Shown here in pieces: positions 1 through 7,718 of a stretch of DNA of 64,000 nucleotides. The stretch's first letter is position 1. Each line of letters starts with the position of its first letter. The position numbers and the translations under genes are program-made. Origin of the DNA: Knufia peltigerae (taxonomy: Eukaryota; Ascomycota; Eurotiomycetes; Chaetothyriales; Trichomeriaceae); the NCBI GenBank assembly GCA_030247855.1, contig JAPDRN010000070.1:121710-185709 (forward strand), read 5' to 3'. The notes below the pieces were generated by a model. That model saw only the letters and a list, made by a program, of their open reading frames with translations. It was not told the origin of the DNA and did not search any database.

Positions 1-1
1 G

Positions 2-142
2 CTCGGCCGTGGCCACGTGGTGCCCGAAGACGTGCAGACCCTGTTCGTGTCGGTGGCCGGCCATCGTCTGGTAGGTGAAGCCGAGTCGAGCACGGGGCCG
101 GCGCTGGCACGCGCGATCCTGCAGACTGTCGCGGTCGATTGA
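2..142 (+). CDS. MoxR-family AAA+ ATPase, C-terminal fragment
   Basis: This is the last 46 codons of a gene that begins before the window; it reads in the frame starting at base 2 and ends at the TGA at 140-142. The visible tail has the C-terminal lid pattern of MoxR ATPases (VPEDVQTL, then GHRL). MoxR proteins are thought to act as chaperone-like ATPases on von Willebrand or DUF58 partners. The assignment rests mainly on context: the next two genes are DUF58 and TgpA, the usual MoxR partners, and the stop codon overlaps the TTG start of the DUF58 gene. The catalytic part is not visible. Confidence 0.75.
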   Translation, partial: LGRGHVVPEDVQTLFVSVAGHRLVGEAESSTGPALARAILQTVAVD

Positions 143-1089
143 AGATGGCATCACATGCCCGGCGATTGCTGCAGCTGGCACGCCCGCGCACGCCGGAGTC
201 GTTGCCGCAGCGGCTGGACCGACGGCGCATCTATGTACTGCCCACCCGCTTCGGCCTGTTTGTGGCCTGCCTGCTGGTCGCGATGCTGCTGGGCGCGCTG
301 AACTACAACAACAACCCTGCGCTGTTGCTGGCGCTGCTGCTGGCCGCGGCAGCGATCGCCAGCGCCATCGCCGCGCACCTGCAGCTGTCGGGTGTGCAGA
401 TCGACGCGATCTCCGCCGAACCGCTGCCGGCCGGACAACCGCTGCGCCTGCGCGTGGACCTGTCGCTGCGCGACCCGCGAGCGCGACACGGCCTGCACCT
501 GCAGCTGGGCGACAGCGAGGCGTGGCTCGACCTGCCCGCGCAGGGCCGCGGTGAGGCCGAGCTGGAAGTGCCCAGCGAACGCCGTGGTTGGCTGGAACTG
601 CCGCGTATCCGCCTGTCCACCACACAACCACTTGGCCTGGTCAGGGCGTGGTCATGGGTGTGGCCGGAAGAACCCCTGCTGGTCTACCCGCTGGCCGAAG
701 CGAAGGCGTCGCCGTTGCCGCAGCAGGGCAGCGATCCACTGCACACCCGCGCCCACGCCAACGGCGAGGAACTGCATCAACTGCGCCCGTATCGCGCTGG
801 AGATCCACCCCGCAGCATTGCCTGGAAACACTCCGCGCGCCGCGACGCGCTGCTGGTACGCGAATACGAGAAGCCGATAGGCATCGAAGTGGTGCTGGAC
901 TGGCGCGCGCTGGCCCCCTTGGGCCAGGAGGCCCGCATCGCGCGGTTGGCACGCTGGGTCGACAGCGCGGAGCGCGAAGGCCGTCGCTACACGCTACTGC
1001 TGCCGATGCACCCGCCGATCGGCCCTGGCCAGGGTGCCAGCCACCACCATCTGTGCCTGCGCGCGCTGGCGTTGCTTCCCCATGACTGA
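139..1089 (+). CDS. DUF58 domain-containing membrane protein
   Basis: A 316-residue protein of unknown biochemical function that accompanies MoxR and TgpA in many proteobacteria. Two adjacent hydrophobic segments (about residues 34-50 and 55-75) anchor the N-terminus. The DUF58 signature lies near residues 210-250 (LRPYRAGDPPRSIAWKHSAR, then REYEKP). The TTG at 139 overlaps the moxR stop; an ATG two codons later (145) is an equally possible start, and neither has a strong ribosome-binding site. The gene overlaps tgpA by 8 bases, so the three genes are almost certainly one translationally coupled operon. DUF58 is often described as VWA-like, which is inference from the family. Confidence 0.88.
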   Translation: MKMASHARRLLQLARPRTPESLPQRLDRRRIYVLPTRFGLFVACLLVAMLLGALNYNNNPALLLALLLAAAAIASAIAAHLQLSGVQIDAISAEPLPAGQPLRLRVDLSLRDPRARHGLHLQLGDSEAWLDLPAQGRGEAELEVPSERRGWLELPRIRLSTTQPLGLVRAWSWVWPEEPLLVYPLAEAKASPLPQQGSDPLHTRAHANGEELHQLRPYRAGDPPRSIAWKHSARRDALLVREYEKPIGIEVVLDWRALAPLGQEARIARLARWVDSAEREGRRYTLLLPMHPPIGPGQGASHHHLCLRALALLPHD

Positions 1090-3031
1090 GCCTGCCCTGC
1101 TGCTGGACCGCAACACCCGCACGTGGACGCTGGCCAGCGCCGCACTGGCCCTGTTGCCGCTGCTGCTGCAGCTGCCCACCATGCTGGCCGCGTTGATCGC
1201 TGTGGCAGCACTCGTCACTGCAGCACTGTCGCAGCGTGGCATGCTGCCGATGCCGGTGCGCGTACTGCTCGTGCTGGGCATGCTCGCCGCCATCGCCTGG
1301 CAGATGGGTGCGGTGCGCCCGGGCCGGGATACTGGCTGCGCGCTGCTGGCGGCGATGCTGGCGATCAAGTCCAGCGAGCTGCGTACCCTGCGCGATGCAC
1401 GCAGCCTGCTCGGCTTCGCCCTGTTTTCACCGTTTGCTGCCTTCCTGCTCGACCAGGGGCCGCTGACCACCGTGCTCGCCGTGCTCGCCGGCGTCAGCGC
1501 CCTGATTGCGCTGCAGCGGCTGGCGCAGGGTGAAGGCCGCAGTACGCCACCGCCGCTGTCCGCACAGCTGCGCGGCGTCGGTCGCCTGCTGCTGATCGGC
1601 CTGCCGCTGGCGCTGGCCTGCTTCTGGCTGTTCCCACGATTGGCCACGCCGCTGTGGGGCATTCCCGAACGCGCTGTCGGCACGCCCGGGCTGTCGGACA
1701 CGATGGAGCCGGACAAGTGGCTGGACCTGATGGCCGACGATACCCCGGCCCTGCGGGCGCAGTTCTTCGGCGCGGTTCCAGAGCCGGCACAGCGCTACTG
1801 GCGCGGGCCGGTACTGACCCAGTTCGACGGGCATGTCTGGAGACGCGACCGCCGTACCGAACGTTTGCCGCCTGCCGTCGTGGAGCACGGCACGGAGGGC
1901 TGGGACTACCAGATCGATTACGAACCCACTGACCGTCGCCAACTGGTCGCGCTGGATCTCCCTACGGCCGCACCGGAAGGCAGCCGGCTTGACGCAGCCC
2001 TGAGCCTGAGCAGCGACCGCCCGTTGTCCGCGTTGAGCCGCTGGCGGCTGCACTCGGCCCCACCGCAGCGCTTCGATGCCACGCTGTCGACGTACCAGCG
2101 CCGCGCTGCGCTGCAGCTGCCGGAAGGCTTCAACCCGCGCACGGCAACCCTGGCGCGACAGTGGCGGCAGGAAGCCGGAAGCGATGATGCAGCGGTGGTC
2201 CGTCGCGCCTTGGCGTGGATCACCGCGGATTTTTCGTACACGCTGGCGACACCGGCCCCCGGGCGTGATCCTGTCGATGCATTCCTGTTCGACTACAAGG
2301 CCGGCTACTGCCAGCATTTCAGCTCTGCCTTCGTGGTGCTCATGCGCAACGCCGGCATTCCGGCGCGTGTGGTCACCGGGTTCGCCGGCGGCACGCGCAA
2401 CCGGATCGGCGACTACTGGGTACTGCGGCGGATGGACGCACACGCCTGGGCCGAGGTGTGGCTGCCGCAACGCGGCTGGGTGCGCATCGACCCGACAGCA
2501 GCAGTAGCACCCGAGCGCATCCTGGACACGCTCGACGACCGTCTGCAGGCCGGGGCCGATACCGGACTACAGCAGCGCTGGCTGCAGCTGGGCCAGGTCG
2601 GCGACTGGATGCGCAGGGGCTGGAACGAACTGGTGCTGTCGTTCGACGCGCGCCGCCAGCAGCAGCTGCTGCAACCGTTTGGTCTGGACGATCTGCAGCC
2701 GGGACAGCTGCTGACCGGCTTCGTGATGGCGGTGTCGCTGGCGCTGGCCTGGATGGCGTGGCTGCTGGCCCGTGGCGAACGCGAGCGCGACCCGCTGCTG
2801 CGCGCCTGGCACCGGCTGGGGCTGCGCTATGCGCGGCTGGGGCTGGGCCGCGAACCGCACGAACCCGCCCTGCGCTGGGCACACCGGGTCCACGGGCAAC
2901 GCCCCGACCCGGCCCTCATCACACTCAGCCAGCGTTTCGCTGATGCACGCTACGCTGGCACTTGTACCGAGCTCGCCCCATTATTGCGGGACCTGCGCAG
3001 GCATCGCCCGACTTCCGGAGCCTCCCCATGA
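1082..3031 (+). CDS. tgpA: TgpA-type transglutaminase-like membrane protein (DUF3488)
   Basis: A 649-residue inner-membrane protein. The first 175 residues form several transmembrane helices (DUF3488), a periplasmic transglutaminase-like core follows, and one further helix lies near residue 550 before a short tail (DUF4129-like). The cysteine-histidine-aspartate triad is visible: C410 in GYCQHFS, H454 in DAHAWAEVW and D470 in RIDPTA. The Pseudomonas aeruginosa homologue TgpA is essential and has transglutaminase activity. The ATG at 1082 is chosen because it starts inside the end of the DUF58 gene; an in-frame ATG at 1034 lies deeper in that gene and would only add an antisense-like extension. 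The stop overlaps the next start (ATGA). Confidence 0.9.
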   Translation: MTEPALLLDRNTRTWTLASAALALLPLLLQLPTMLAALIAVAALVTAALSQRGMLPMPVRVLLVLGMLAAIAWQMGAVRPGRDTGCALLAAMLAIKSSELRTLRDARSLLGFALFSPFAAFLLDQGPLTTVLAVLAGVSALIALQRLAQGEGRSTPPPLSAQLRGVGRLLLIGLPLALACFWLFPRLATPLWGIPERAVGTPGLSDTMEPDKWLDLMADDTPALRAQFFGAVPEPAQRYWRGPVLTQFDGHVWRRDRRTERLPPAVVEHGTEGWDYQIDYEPTDRRQLVALDLPTAAPEGSRLDAALSLSSDRPLSALSRWRLHSAPPQRFDATLSTYQRRAALQLPEGFNPRTATLARQWRQEAGSDDAAVVRRALAWITADFSYTLATPAPGRDPVDAFLFDYKAGYCQHFSSAFVVLMRNAGIPARVVTGFAGGTRNRIGDYWVLRRMDAHAWAEVWLPQRGWVRIDPTAAVAPERILDTLDDRLQAGADTGLQQRWLQLGQVGDWMRRGWNELVLSFDARRQQQLLQPFGLDDLQPGQLLTGFVMAVSLALAWMAWLLARGERERDPLLRAWHRLGLRYARLGLGREPHEPALRWAHRVHGQRPDPALITLSQRFADARYAGTCTELAPLLRDLRRHRPTSGASP

Positions 3032-3555
3032 ATACCAAGTTCCTCCTCACCGCCGTGGCCGCCCTTGCCCTGTCGGCCTGCGCCACGGCCCCCAAGCCGC
3101 TGCAGGGACAGTTCAGCCTGGTTTCCCCGCGCGACTCGGTTGCCACCCAGCAGGTCGGCACGCCGGTGCGCTGGGGTGGCCGGATCATCGAAACCAAGCC
3201 CGGCCAGGGAGAGACCTGTTTCCAGATCATCTCGCGGCCGCTCAACGGTAGCGGCCGCCCGAACACCACCTCCTCCGATGCCAGTGACGGCCGCTTCATC
3301 GCCTGCCGTGCCGGCTTCTACGACCCGGCCGTGTTCGAAGCCGGCCGCGACGTGACCTTCATCGGCAAGATCGATGGCTACGCCAACACCCGTATCGGTG
3401 ATTACGACTACCGACTGCCGAAGCTGGCGGCCGACGTGATCTATCTGTGGCCGGAGCAGCGCCAGGTCGATGTCGTGCCCTACCCCTACGGACCGTGGGG
3501 CCCGGGCCCGTATGGCCCGTACTGGGGTGGTTACCGCGGCTGGGGCTGGTGGTAG
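3028..3555 (+). CDS. Slp-family outer-membrane lipoprotein
   Basis: A 175-residue lipoprotein. The signal peptide ends in the lipobox LSAC at about residues 16-19, so lipidation is expected at C19. The middle matches the Slp/YeaY family (APVRWGG-like strand, DGRFIA, GRDVTFIGK). The last 25 residues are a Gly/Pro/Tyr/Trp-rich tail (PYGPWGPGPYGPY), common in Xanthomonadaceae copies. E. coli Slp is a starvation-inducible outer-membrane lipoprotein of unknown mechanism. Its ATG overlaps the tgpA stop as ATGA, making it the last gene of the operon, and a strong terminator follows 26 bases after the stop. Confidence 0.85.
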   Translation: MNTKFLLTAVAALALSACATAPKPLQGQFSLVSPRDSVATQQVGTPVRWGGRIIETKPGQGETCFQIISRPLNGSGRPNTTSSDASDGRFIACRAGFYDPAVFEAGRDVTFIGKIDGYANTRIGDYDYRLPKLAADVIYLWPEQRQVDVVPYPYGPWGPGPYGPYWGGYRGWGWW

Positions 3556-3580
3556 TCCAGGCCCGGTACGCATGATGTAG

Positions 3581-3606
3581 AAGGCCGCCCATCGGGCGGC
3601 CTTTTT
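3581..3606 (+). terminator. Rho-independent terminator of the moxR-tgpA-slp operon
   Basis: A 10-bp stem (AAGGCCGCCC with GGGCGGCCTT) and ATC loop are followed by a T tract. It sits just after the lipoprotein stop. Confidence 0.9.
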
Positions 3607-3628
3607 CGTCAGCAGTGCATCAACGACA

Positions 3629-3652
3629 GTAGATCCACGCCATGCGTGGATG
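3629..3652 (+). repeat. SMAG palindromic repeat
   Basis: GTAG followed by the near-perfect palindrome ATCCACGC/CATGCGTGGAT. This is the commonest stem type of the Stenotrophomonas GTAG repeats, lying between convergent slp and hinT. Confidence 0.9.
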
Positions 3653-3658
3653 GCTCCA

Positions 3659-4018
3659 TCAACGCCCCGGTGTACCGAAGTGACCCAACGGTGCGCCAGC
3701 CAGCAGGTGCATGTGGATATGGAACACGGTCTGCCCGGCATCTTCGCGGCAGTTCATCACGATGCGGTAGCCGTCCTGCGCGAAGCCTTCCTGCCGCGCG
3801 TACTTGGCGGCGGCCAGGGCCAGCTTGCCGATCAGGTGCGCCTGTGACGGCTGCAGGTCATCAAGGGTCGGGATGATCTCGTTCTTCGGAATGAACAGCA
3901 CGTGCACCGGCGCCTGCGGCGCGATGTCCTTGAACGCCAGCACGTCCTCGTCCTCATAGACGATGGTGGCCGGGATCTCGCGACGGATGATCTTGCTGAA
4001 GAGGGTTTCGCTGCTCAT
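3659..4018 (-). CDS. hinT: HIT family purine nucleoside phosphoramidase-like protein
   Basis: A 119-residue histidine-triad protein. The family motif HIHMHLL is at about residues 99-105, and the fold starts with the usual IFSKIIRREIP-like strand (SETLFSKIIRREIPA). Family members hydrolyse nucleoside phosphoramidates such as adenosine-5'-monophosphoramidate. The start at 4018 fits the family length; an upstream in-frame ATG at 4063 would add 15 residues not seen in the family. It lies 66 bases downstream of recR on the same strand and may share its transcript. Confidence 0.9.
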   Translation of the reverse strand: MSSETLFSKIIRREIPATIVYEDEDVLAFKDIAPQAPVHVLFIPKNEIIPTLDDLQPSQAHLIGKLALAAAKYARQEGFAQDGYRIVMNCREDAGQTVFHIHMHLLAGAPLGHFGTPGR

Positions 4019-4084
4019 GGACGGCCTCGGCGGGGTGTTTTCCGCATTGTAGGCCGGTAACACCGGGGCACGCCCGGCATCGAC

Positions 4085-4684
4085 TCAATCGCGCACTTCG
4101 CTGCGGGTGCCGAACGCGTGCGACAGCGTGCCGCGATCGACGTACTCCAGCTCACCGCCGAGGGGCAGGCCCTGGGCCAATCGACTGGGCCGCACCTGGC
4201 GGGCGCGCGCCAGCTGCGCGAGGTAGTGCGCGGTGGCTTCGCCTTCGACGGTGGCGCTGGTGGCAATGATCAGCTCCTGCACTTCTGCTTCCGCCAGGCG
4301 CTGTTCCAGCTGCTCCAGACCCAGCTCGCGCGGGCCGATGCCATCCAGCGGCGACAGGCGCCCCTGCAGCACGAAGTAGACACCGCGATAGCCGGTAGCG
4401 TTCTCGATCGCCAGGCGGTCAGCCGGCGATTCCACCACGCACAACTGGCTGCGCTCGCGGCTGCCATTGGCGCAGGTCGGGCACAGTTCGGTTTCGCTGA
4501 AGTCGCGGCACTGCGCGCAGTGACCGATGCGTTCGACCGCCTGCGCCAGCGTCTCGGCAAGGCGCTTGCCACCTTCGCGCTCGCGTTCGAGCAGGTGGTA
4601 AGCCATGCGCTGTGCCGTCTTCTGGCCTACGCCAGGCAACACCCGCAGTGCATCGATCAGTTGTTCAAGCAGGGGTGCGGACAC
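4085..4684 (-). CDS. recR: Recombination mediator RecR
   Basis: A 199-residue RecR, the normal length. In order it shows the helix-hairpin-helix (LRVLPGVGQKTAQRMAYHL, residues 13-31), the four-cysteine zinc finger (CAQC and CPTC near residues 56-73) and the Toprim domain (CVVESPAD to the GEATAHYLA region). RecR works with RecO and RecF to load RecA at gaps. Translation starts at a GTG (4684), as often in this gene. It belongs to the conserved dnaX-ybaB-recR set, although here a 110-base spacer with a repeat pair separates it from ybaB. Confidence 0.97.
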   Translation of the reverse strand: MSAPLLEQLIDALRVLPGVGQKTAQRMAYHLLEREREGGKRLAETLAQAVERIGHCAQCRDFSETELCPTCANGSRERSQLCVVESPADRLAIENATGYRGVYFVLQGRLSPLDGIGPRELGLEQLEQRLAEAEVQELIIATSATVEGEATAHYLAQLARARQVRPSRLAQGLPLGGELEYVDRGTLSHAFGTRSEVRD

Positions 4685-4697
4685 GGCGGCGTGTTCT

Positions 4698-4754
4698 GTA
4701 GAGCCGAGCGTGCTCGACTGGAAATTGCGGGCAGTCGAGCACGCTCGACGCTAC
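4698..4754. repeat. Inverted SMAG-type dimer (GAGCGTGCTCGAC stem)
   Basis: Two GTAG-bounded hairpins face each other: GTAG at 4698 with stem GAGCGTGCTCGACT, then the inverted partner ending in CTAC at 4754. The stem differs from the usual ATCCACGC type but the GTAG boundaries are kept. The pair lies inside the ybaB-recR spacer and would form a double hairpin in the transcript. Confidence 0.8.
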
Positions 4755-4795
4755 ACAGTGCGTGGCACCCGGCAGTGCGGGCGCCACGCGGCACA

Positions 4796-5116
4796 TCAGA
4801 ACGGCATCTTCATGCCCGGCGGCAGCTGCATGCCGGCGGTGGCCGAACCCATCTTCGACTTCGACTCGGCGTCGATCTTGTTGGACGCATCGTTGAAGGC
4901 GGCAGCGATCAGGTCTTCCAGCATTTCCGGATCGCTGGCAAGCGATGGATCGATGCGCACCTTGCGGCACTCCTTGGCACCGGTCAGGGTGACGCTGACC
5001 ATGCCGCCACCGGCGCTGCCGGTCACTTCGATCTTGGCGATTTCTTCCTGGGCCTTCTGCAGGTTTTCCTGCATCTTCTGGGCCTGCTGCATCAGTTGGG
5101 CGATATTGCCGCGCAT
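4796..5116 (-). CDS. ybaB: YbaB/EbfC nucleoid-associated protein
   Basis: A 106-residue DNA-binding protein. The N-terminal helix is rich in Gln, Lys and Glu (IAQLMQQAQKMQENLQKAQE), followed by the family core VTGSAGGGMVSVTL and VRIDPSL. YbaB/EbfC forms dimers that bind DNA and affect nucleoid organisation and gene expression. It begins 6 bases after the dnaX stop, so the two are certainly cotranscribed. Confidence 0.96.
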   Translation of the reverse strand: MRGNIAQLMQQAQKMQENLQKAQEEIAKIEVTGSAGGGMVSVTLTGAKECRKVRIDPSLASDPEMLEDLIAAAFNDASNKIDAESKSKMGSATAGMQLPPGMKMPF

Positions 5117-5122
5117 GTCGTC

Positions 5123-7207
5123 TTACTCGTCAAAAGAACGGATGGAATCGGAAACAACCCGGGCGCCATGCTGCTGGATCAGCAGCTGGACTTCCGGATC
5201 GTCCATGAAAATGGCCTCGGCAGCCTGCTGCCGTTCGCCACGCTGGCGGTCGGCACGCTGGTGCAGGGTCTCGGCCGGGACCTGCTCGGTTTCCACGGTT
5301 TCGACCACGATCTTCAGCGCGTGGCCAAGGGACTTTTCCAGTACCTCGCCCAACGCTGCCAGCGCGCGCTCGGAGCGCAGGTATTCAAATCCGGGCGAAA
5401 GGCCCAGTTTCAAGACCCCATGCTGGCAACTGATGAAGGCCGCGTTGGCCGCAAGCTGTCGCGATGGACCACTCAGGCCACTGTTTGCGACCAGGTCGAG
5501 CCAGTCCTCGGCACAGGCCAGCTCGCTGACGCTGCCTGCCGGCGAGGCTTTTTCCTTTGCCGCAACCGGTGCCGGGGCGATGTCGATACCTTCGGCACGG
5601 AACGGGCGTTCCGGCATGGCAATGGCTTCTACGACCGGTTGCGATGCCGGCGCTGGCGGCTCGTGCCACGGGGCGACCATGGCCGCGTCGGGCGTAGCCA
5701 TCTCGGCCGCCAGCGCTTCATCGCGCGCGCCAACCTCATCGGTCGCCCACGGCGGCAGATCGTCTCCCTCGACCGCCGCCTTGGGCGTGGCCGCCTCGGG
5801 AGCCAACCGCACCTTCATCGGCGGTGGAGACTCGGGCTCCTCGACCGGAACCGGCTCGGGGTCAGGGATCGGATCCGGTTCGCGGGCAGGTTCGGGTTCG
5901 GGTTCCGGATCAGGTTCACGCGGTGGCGCCGGGTTTGGCGTCTGTGCGGTTACCTCCGCCAGCATCGGTGCCGCAGCGGCCGGACTGGCGACGACGGCTT
6001 CCTGCGCCGCAGCGGCCGCCGGAGCAGCCCCTTCAAGGCCGCCAGCTCCGCCGCCACCAACCTGGCCCATACCGGTCGGTGCGCTGCCACCGGAGGATTC
6101 AGGCGTACGCGGCACCGACGGCACGGCAGCCGCAGGCCGGAACGCCAGCATGCGCAGCACGGCCATTTCAAAGCCGGCGCGCGGGCTGGGCGCCAACGGC
6201 AGATCACGACGACCGTTCAAGGCCATCTGATACCAGAGCTGGACCACTTCCGGGCGCAGGCGCTCGGCGAACACGCTGGCATCCAGTCCTTCGGCAGCGG
6301 CGGATGCGCCCGGCACCAATTGCTGCACCTGGATGCGGTGCAGGCCCTCGGCCAGCGCATCAAGCACACCGCTCCAGTCCGGCGAGAACTCGGCCAGGGC
6401 GGCCACCACCTGCAGCAGGCGCGGGCCATCGCCCTCGGCCAGGGCATCGAGCATGGCCGCCACCTGGGTGCGGTCGACCGTGCCCAGCATGGTGCGCACC
6501 ACGTCCTCGCGCAGCGCACCGCCGGCGTAGGCGATGGCCTGGTCGAGCAGCGACAGGCCGTCACGCAGGCTGCCGTCGGCGGCCTTGGCCAACTGCACGA
6601 TGGCGGTCGGGTCCGACTCGATCTCCTCGGCGGTGAGGATGCGGGTCATCTGCCCCTGGATCTGATCCTCATCCAGGCGCTTGAGGTTGAACTGCAGGCA
6701 GCGGCTGAGCACGGTGACCGGCAGCTTCTGCGGGTCGGTGGTGGCCAGCAGGAACTTCACATGCTCCGGCGGCTCTTCCAGCGTCTTCAGCAGCGCATTG
6801 AACGCGGCCTTGGACAGCATGTGCACTTCGTCGATGAGGTACACCTTGTACTTGCCACGCGAGGGCATGTACTGGGCGTTCTCGATCACCTCGCGCACAT
6901 CGTCCACGCCGGTGTTGGACGCGGCATCGATTTCCAGCAGGTCGATGTATCGACCGGCATCGATGTCCAGGCAGGCCGCACACTGGCCGCAGGGATCGGC
7001 ACTGGTACCCTGCTCGCAGTTCAGCGACTTGGCGAAGATGCGCGCGATCGTGGTCTTGCCCACGCCGCGGGTACCGGTAAACAGGAACGCATGGTGGACC
7101 CGGCCGCTGTCCAGCGCATTGCTGAGCGCACGGACCACGTGTTCCTGGCCCACCAGCTCGGCAAAACGCTTCGGACGCCACTTGCGGGCAAGGACGAGAT
7201 AGGACAT
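5123..7207 (-). CDS. dnaX: DNA polymerase III subunit gamma/tau
   Basis: A 694-residue clamp-loader subunit. It has the AAA+ Walker A motif (GTRGVGKTT, about residues 45-53), the four-cysteine zinc module (CEQGTSADPCGQCAAC), DEVHML and the SRCLQFNLK sensor region. A roughly 100-residue low-complexity linker with Pro-Glu/Asp repeats (PEPEPEP) precedes the tau C-terminal domain, which contacts polymerase alpha and DnaB. The start at 7207 (MSYLVLARKWRP) matches the family. No AAAAAAG frameshift heptamer is visible, so the way the gamma form is made, if it is made, is not evident. Confidence 0.97.
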   Translation of the reverse strand: MSYLVLARKWRPKRFAELVGQEHVVRALSNALDSGRVHHAFLFTGTRGVGKTTIARIFAKSLNCEQGTSADPCGQCAACLDIDAGRYIDLLEIDAASNTGVDDVREVIENAQYMPSRGKYKVYLIDEVHMLSKAAFNALLKTLEEPPEHVKFLLATTDPQKLPVTVLSRCLQFNLKRLDEDQIQGQMTRILTAEEIESDPTAIVQLAKAADGSLRDGLSLLDQAIAYAGGALREDVVRTMLGTVDRTQVAAMLDALAEGDGPRLLQVVAALAEFSPDWSGVLDALAEGLHRIQVQQLVPGASAAAEGLDASVFAERLRPEVVQLWYQMALNGRRDLPLAPSPRAGFEMAVLRMLAFRPAAAVPSVPRTPESSGGSAPTGMGQVGGGGAGGLEGAAPAAAAAQEAVVASPAAAAPMLAEVTAQTPNPAPPREPDPEPEPEPAREPDPIPDPEPVPVEEPESPPPMKVRLAPEAATPKAAVEGDDLPPWATDEVGARDEALAAEMATPDAAMVAPWHEPPAPASQPVVEAIAMPERPFRAEGIDIAPAPVAAKEKASPAGSVSELACAEDWLDLVANSGLSGPSRQLAANAAFISCQHGVLKLGLSPGFEYLRSERALAALGEVLEKSLGHALKIVVETVETEQVPAETLHQRADRQRGERQQAAEAIFMDDPEVQLLIQQHGARVVSDSIRSFDE

Positions 7208-7279
7208 CAGGCCACCGTCTTTCATCGGATGTTCCATTGTGCCACGCCTGTCCAGCCCTCTCGCCCTGCAAACCAGTGC

Positions 7280-7308
7280 TTGTGTACTGCCGCGGCGCCC
7301 GCTAGAAT
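7280..7308 (+). promoter_or_regulatory. Sigma-70-type promoter of tRNA-Ser(GGA)
   Basis: TTGTGT at 7280-7285 and TAGAAT at 7303-7308 have an exact 17-base spacer. The predicted start near 7315 falls in a GC-rich discriminator (GCGCCCC), the pattern of stringently controlled stable-RNA promoters. Confidence 0.6.
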
Positions 7309-7347
7309 TTGCGCCCCTGCTGAGGCGTTTGCCGATGGCAGGGATCC

Positions 7348-7440
7348 GGAGAGGTGTCCGAGTGGTTGAAGGAGCACGCCTGGAAAGTGTGTAAGCGTCT
7401 AAACCGCGCTTCGGGGGTTCGAATCCCCCTCTCTCCGCCA
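7348..7440 (+). tRNA. tRNA-Ser (anticodon GGA)
   Basis: A class II tRNA of 93 nt with the encoded CCA. The acceptor GGAGAGG pairs with the 3' TCTCTCC, the anticodon loop is CTGGAAA on a CACGC/GTGTG stem, there is a long variable arm, and GGTTCGAATCC forms the T arm. Confidence 0.96.
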
Positions 7441-7491
7441 GATAACTGAAAAAGGCTGCCCGAAAGGGCAGCCTTTTTCAGTTATCTGGCG
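7436..7491. terminator. Extended palindromic terminator that includes the tRNA-Ser 3' end
   Basis: Two perfect 26-base arms (7436-7461 and 7466-7491) surround a GAAA loop. The inner part GGCTGCCC/GGGCAGCC plus T5 is an ordinary bidirectional terminator. The outer part repeats, inverted, the last bases of the tRNA (CGCCA) and the next 7 bases, which is unusual for a terminator. Confidence 0.85.
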
Positions 7492-7627
7492 CGGGACGCG
7501 AATTGCGCTGCGCGCGCTTCGCCCCAAACGTTGCTGCGCAACGTCTGGGCCCCTCCCTTTGCCTGCCTCTCCCCGCCCCTGTCGTGGCAGCCCCTCAACA
7601 GAGGGGCTTGTTCCTCCAGATACGGCA
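7492..7627 (+). repeat. tRNA-adjacent structured repeat element, copy B
   Basis: A non-coding block that begins CGGGACGCG right after the extended palindrome. It contains the hairpin CCCAAACGTTGC/GCAACGTCTGGG and ends with CAGCCCCTCAACAGAGGGGCT then CTCCAGATA. The same order of segments follows tRNA-Ser(CGA) (13469-13562) and occurs beside the tRNA-Lys remnant (29117-29266). CCAGATA at the 3' end of the tRNA (7438-7444) recurs directly at the far end (7616-7622) and inverted at 7483-7489. No open frame of note is present. Confidence 0.6.
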
Positions 7628-7651
7628 GTAGATCCACGCCATGCGTGGATG
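7628..7651 (+). repeat. SMAG palindromic repeat
   Basis: A GTAGATCCACGCCATGCGTGGATG copy in the gap between the tRNA-linked element and the PEP-mutase-like gene. Confidence 0.9.
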
Positions 7652-7718
7652 TCTCGGCCCGGTCGAGTCGACTACCCGCCCATGCCCCAGCCTCCCGCTG
7701 CCCCCGTCCCCAGCGCCC

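Noticed and set aside
1034..1081. Upstream ATG for tgpA
   Set aside because: It lies inside the end of the DUF58 gene and adds 16 residues with no family support; the ATG at 1082 is the normal start.
5540..5570. Programmed frameshift site in dnaX
   Set aside because: The GGAAAAAGC run does not form an X-XXY-YYZ heptamer in the dnaX frame.
4118..7369. A very long open frame on the plus strand across recR, ybaB and dnaX
   Set aside because: It is antisense to three certain genes in high-GC DNA where the opposite frame stays open by codon bias; the product is His/Arg-rich low-complexity with no domain.
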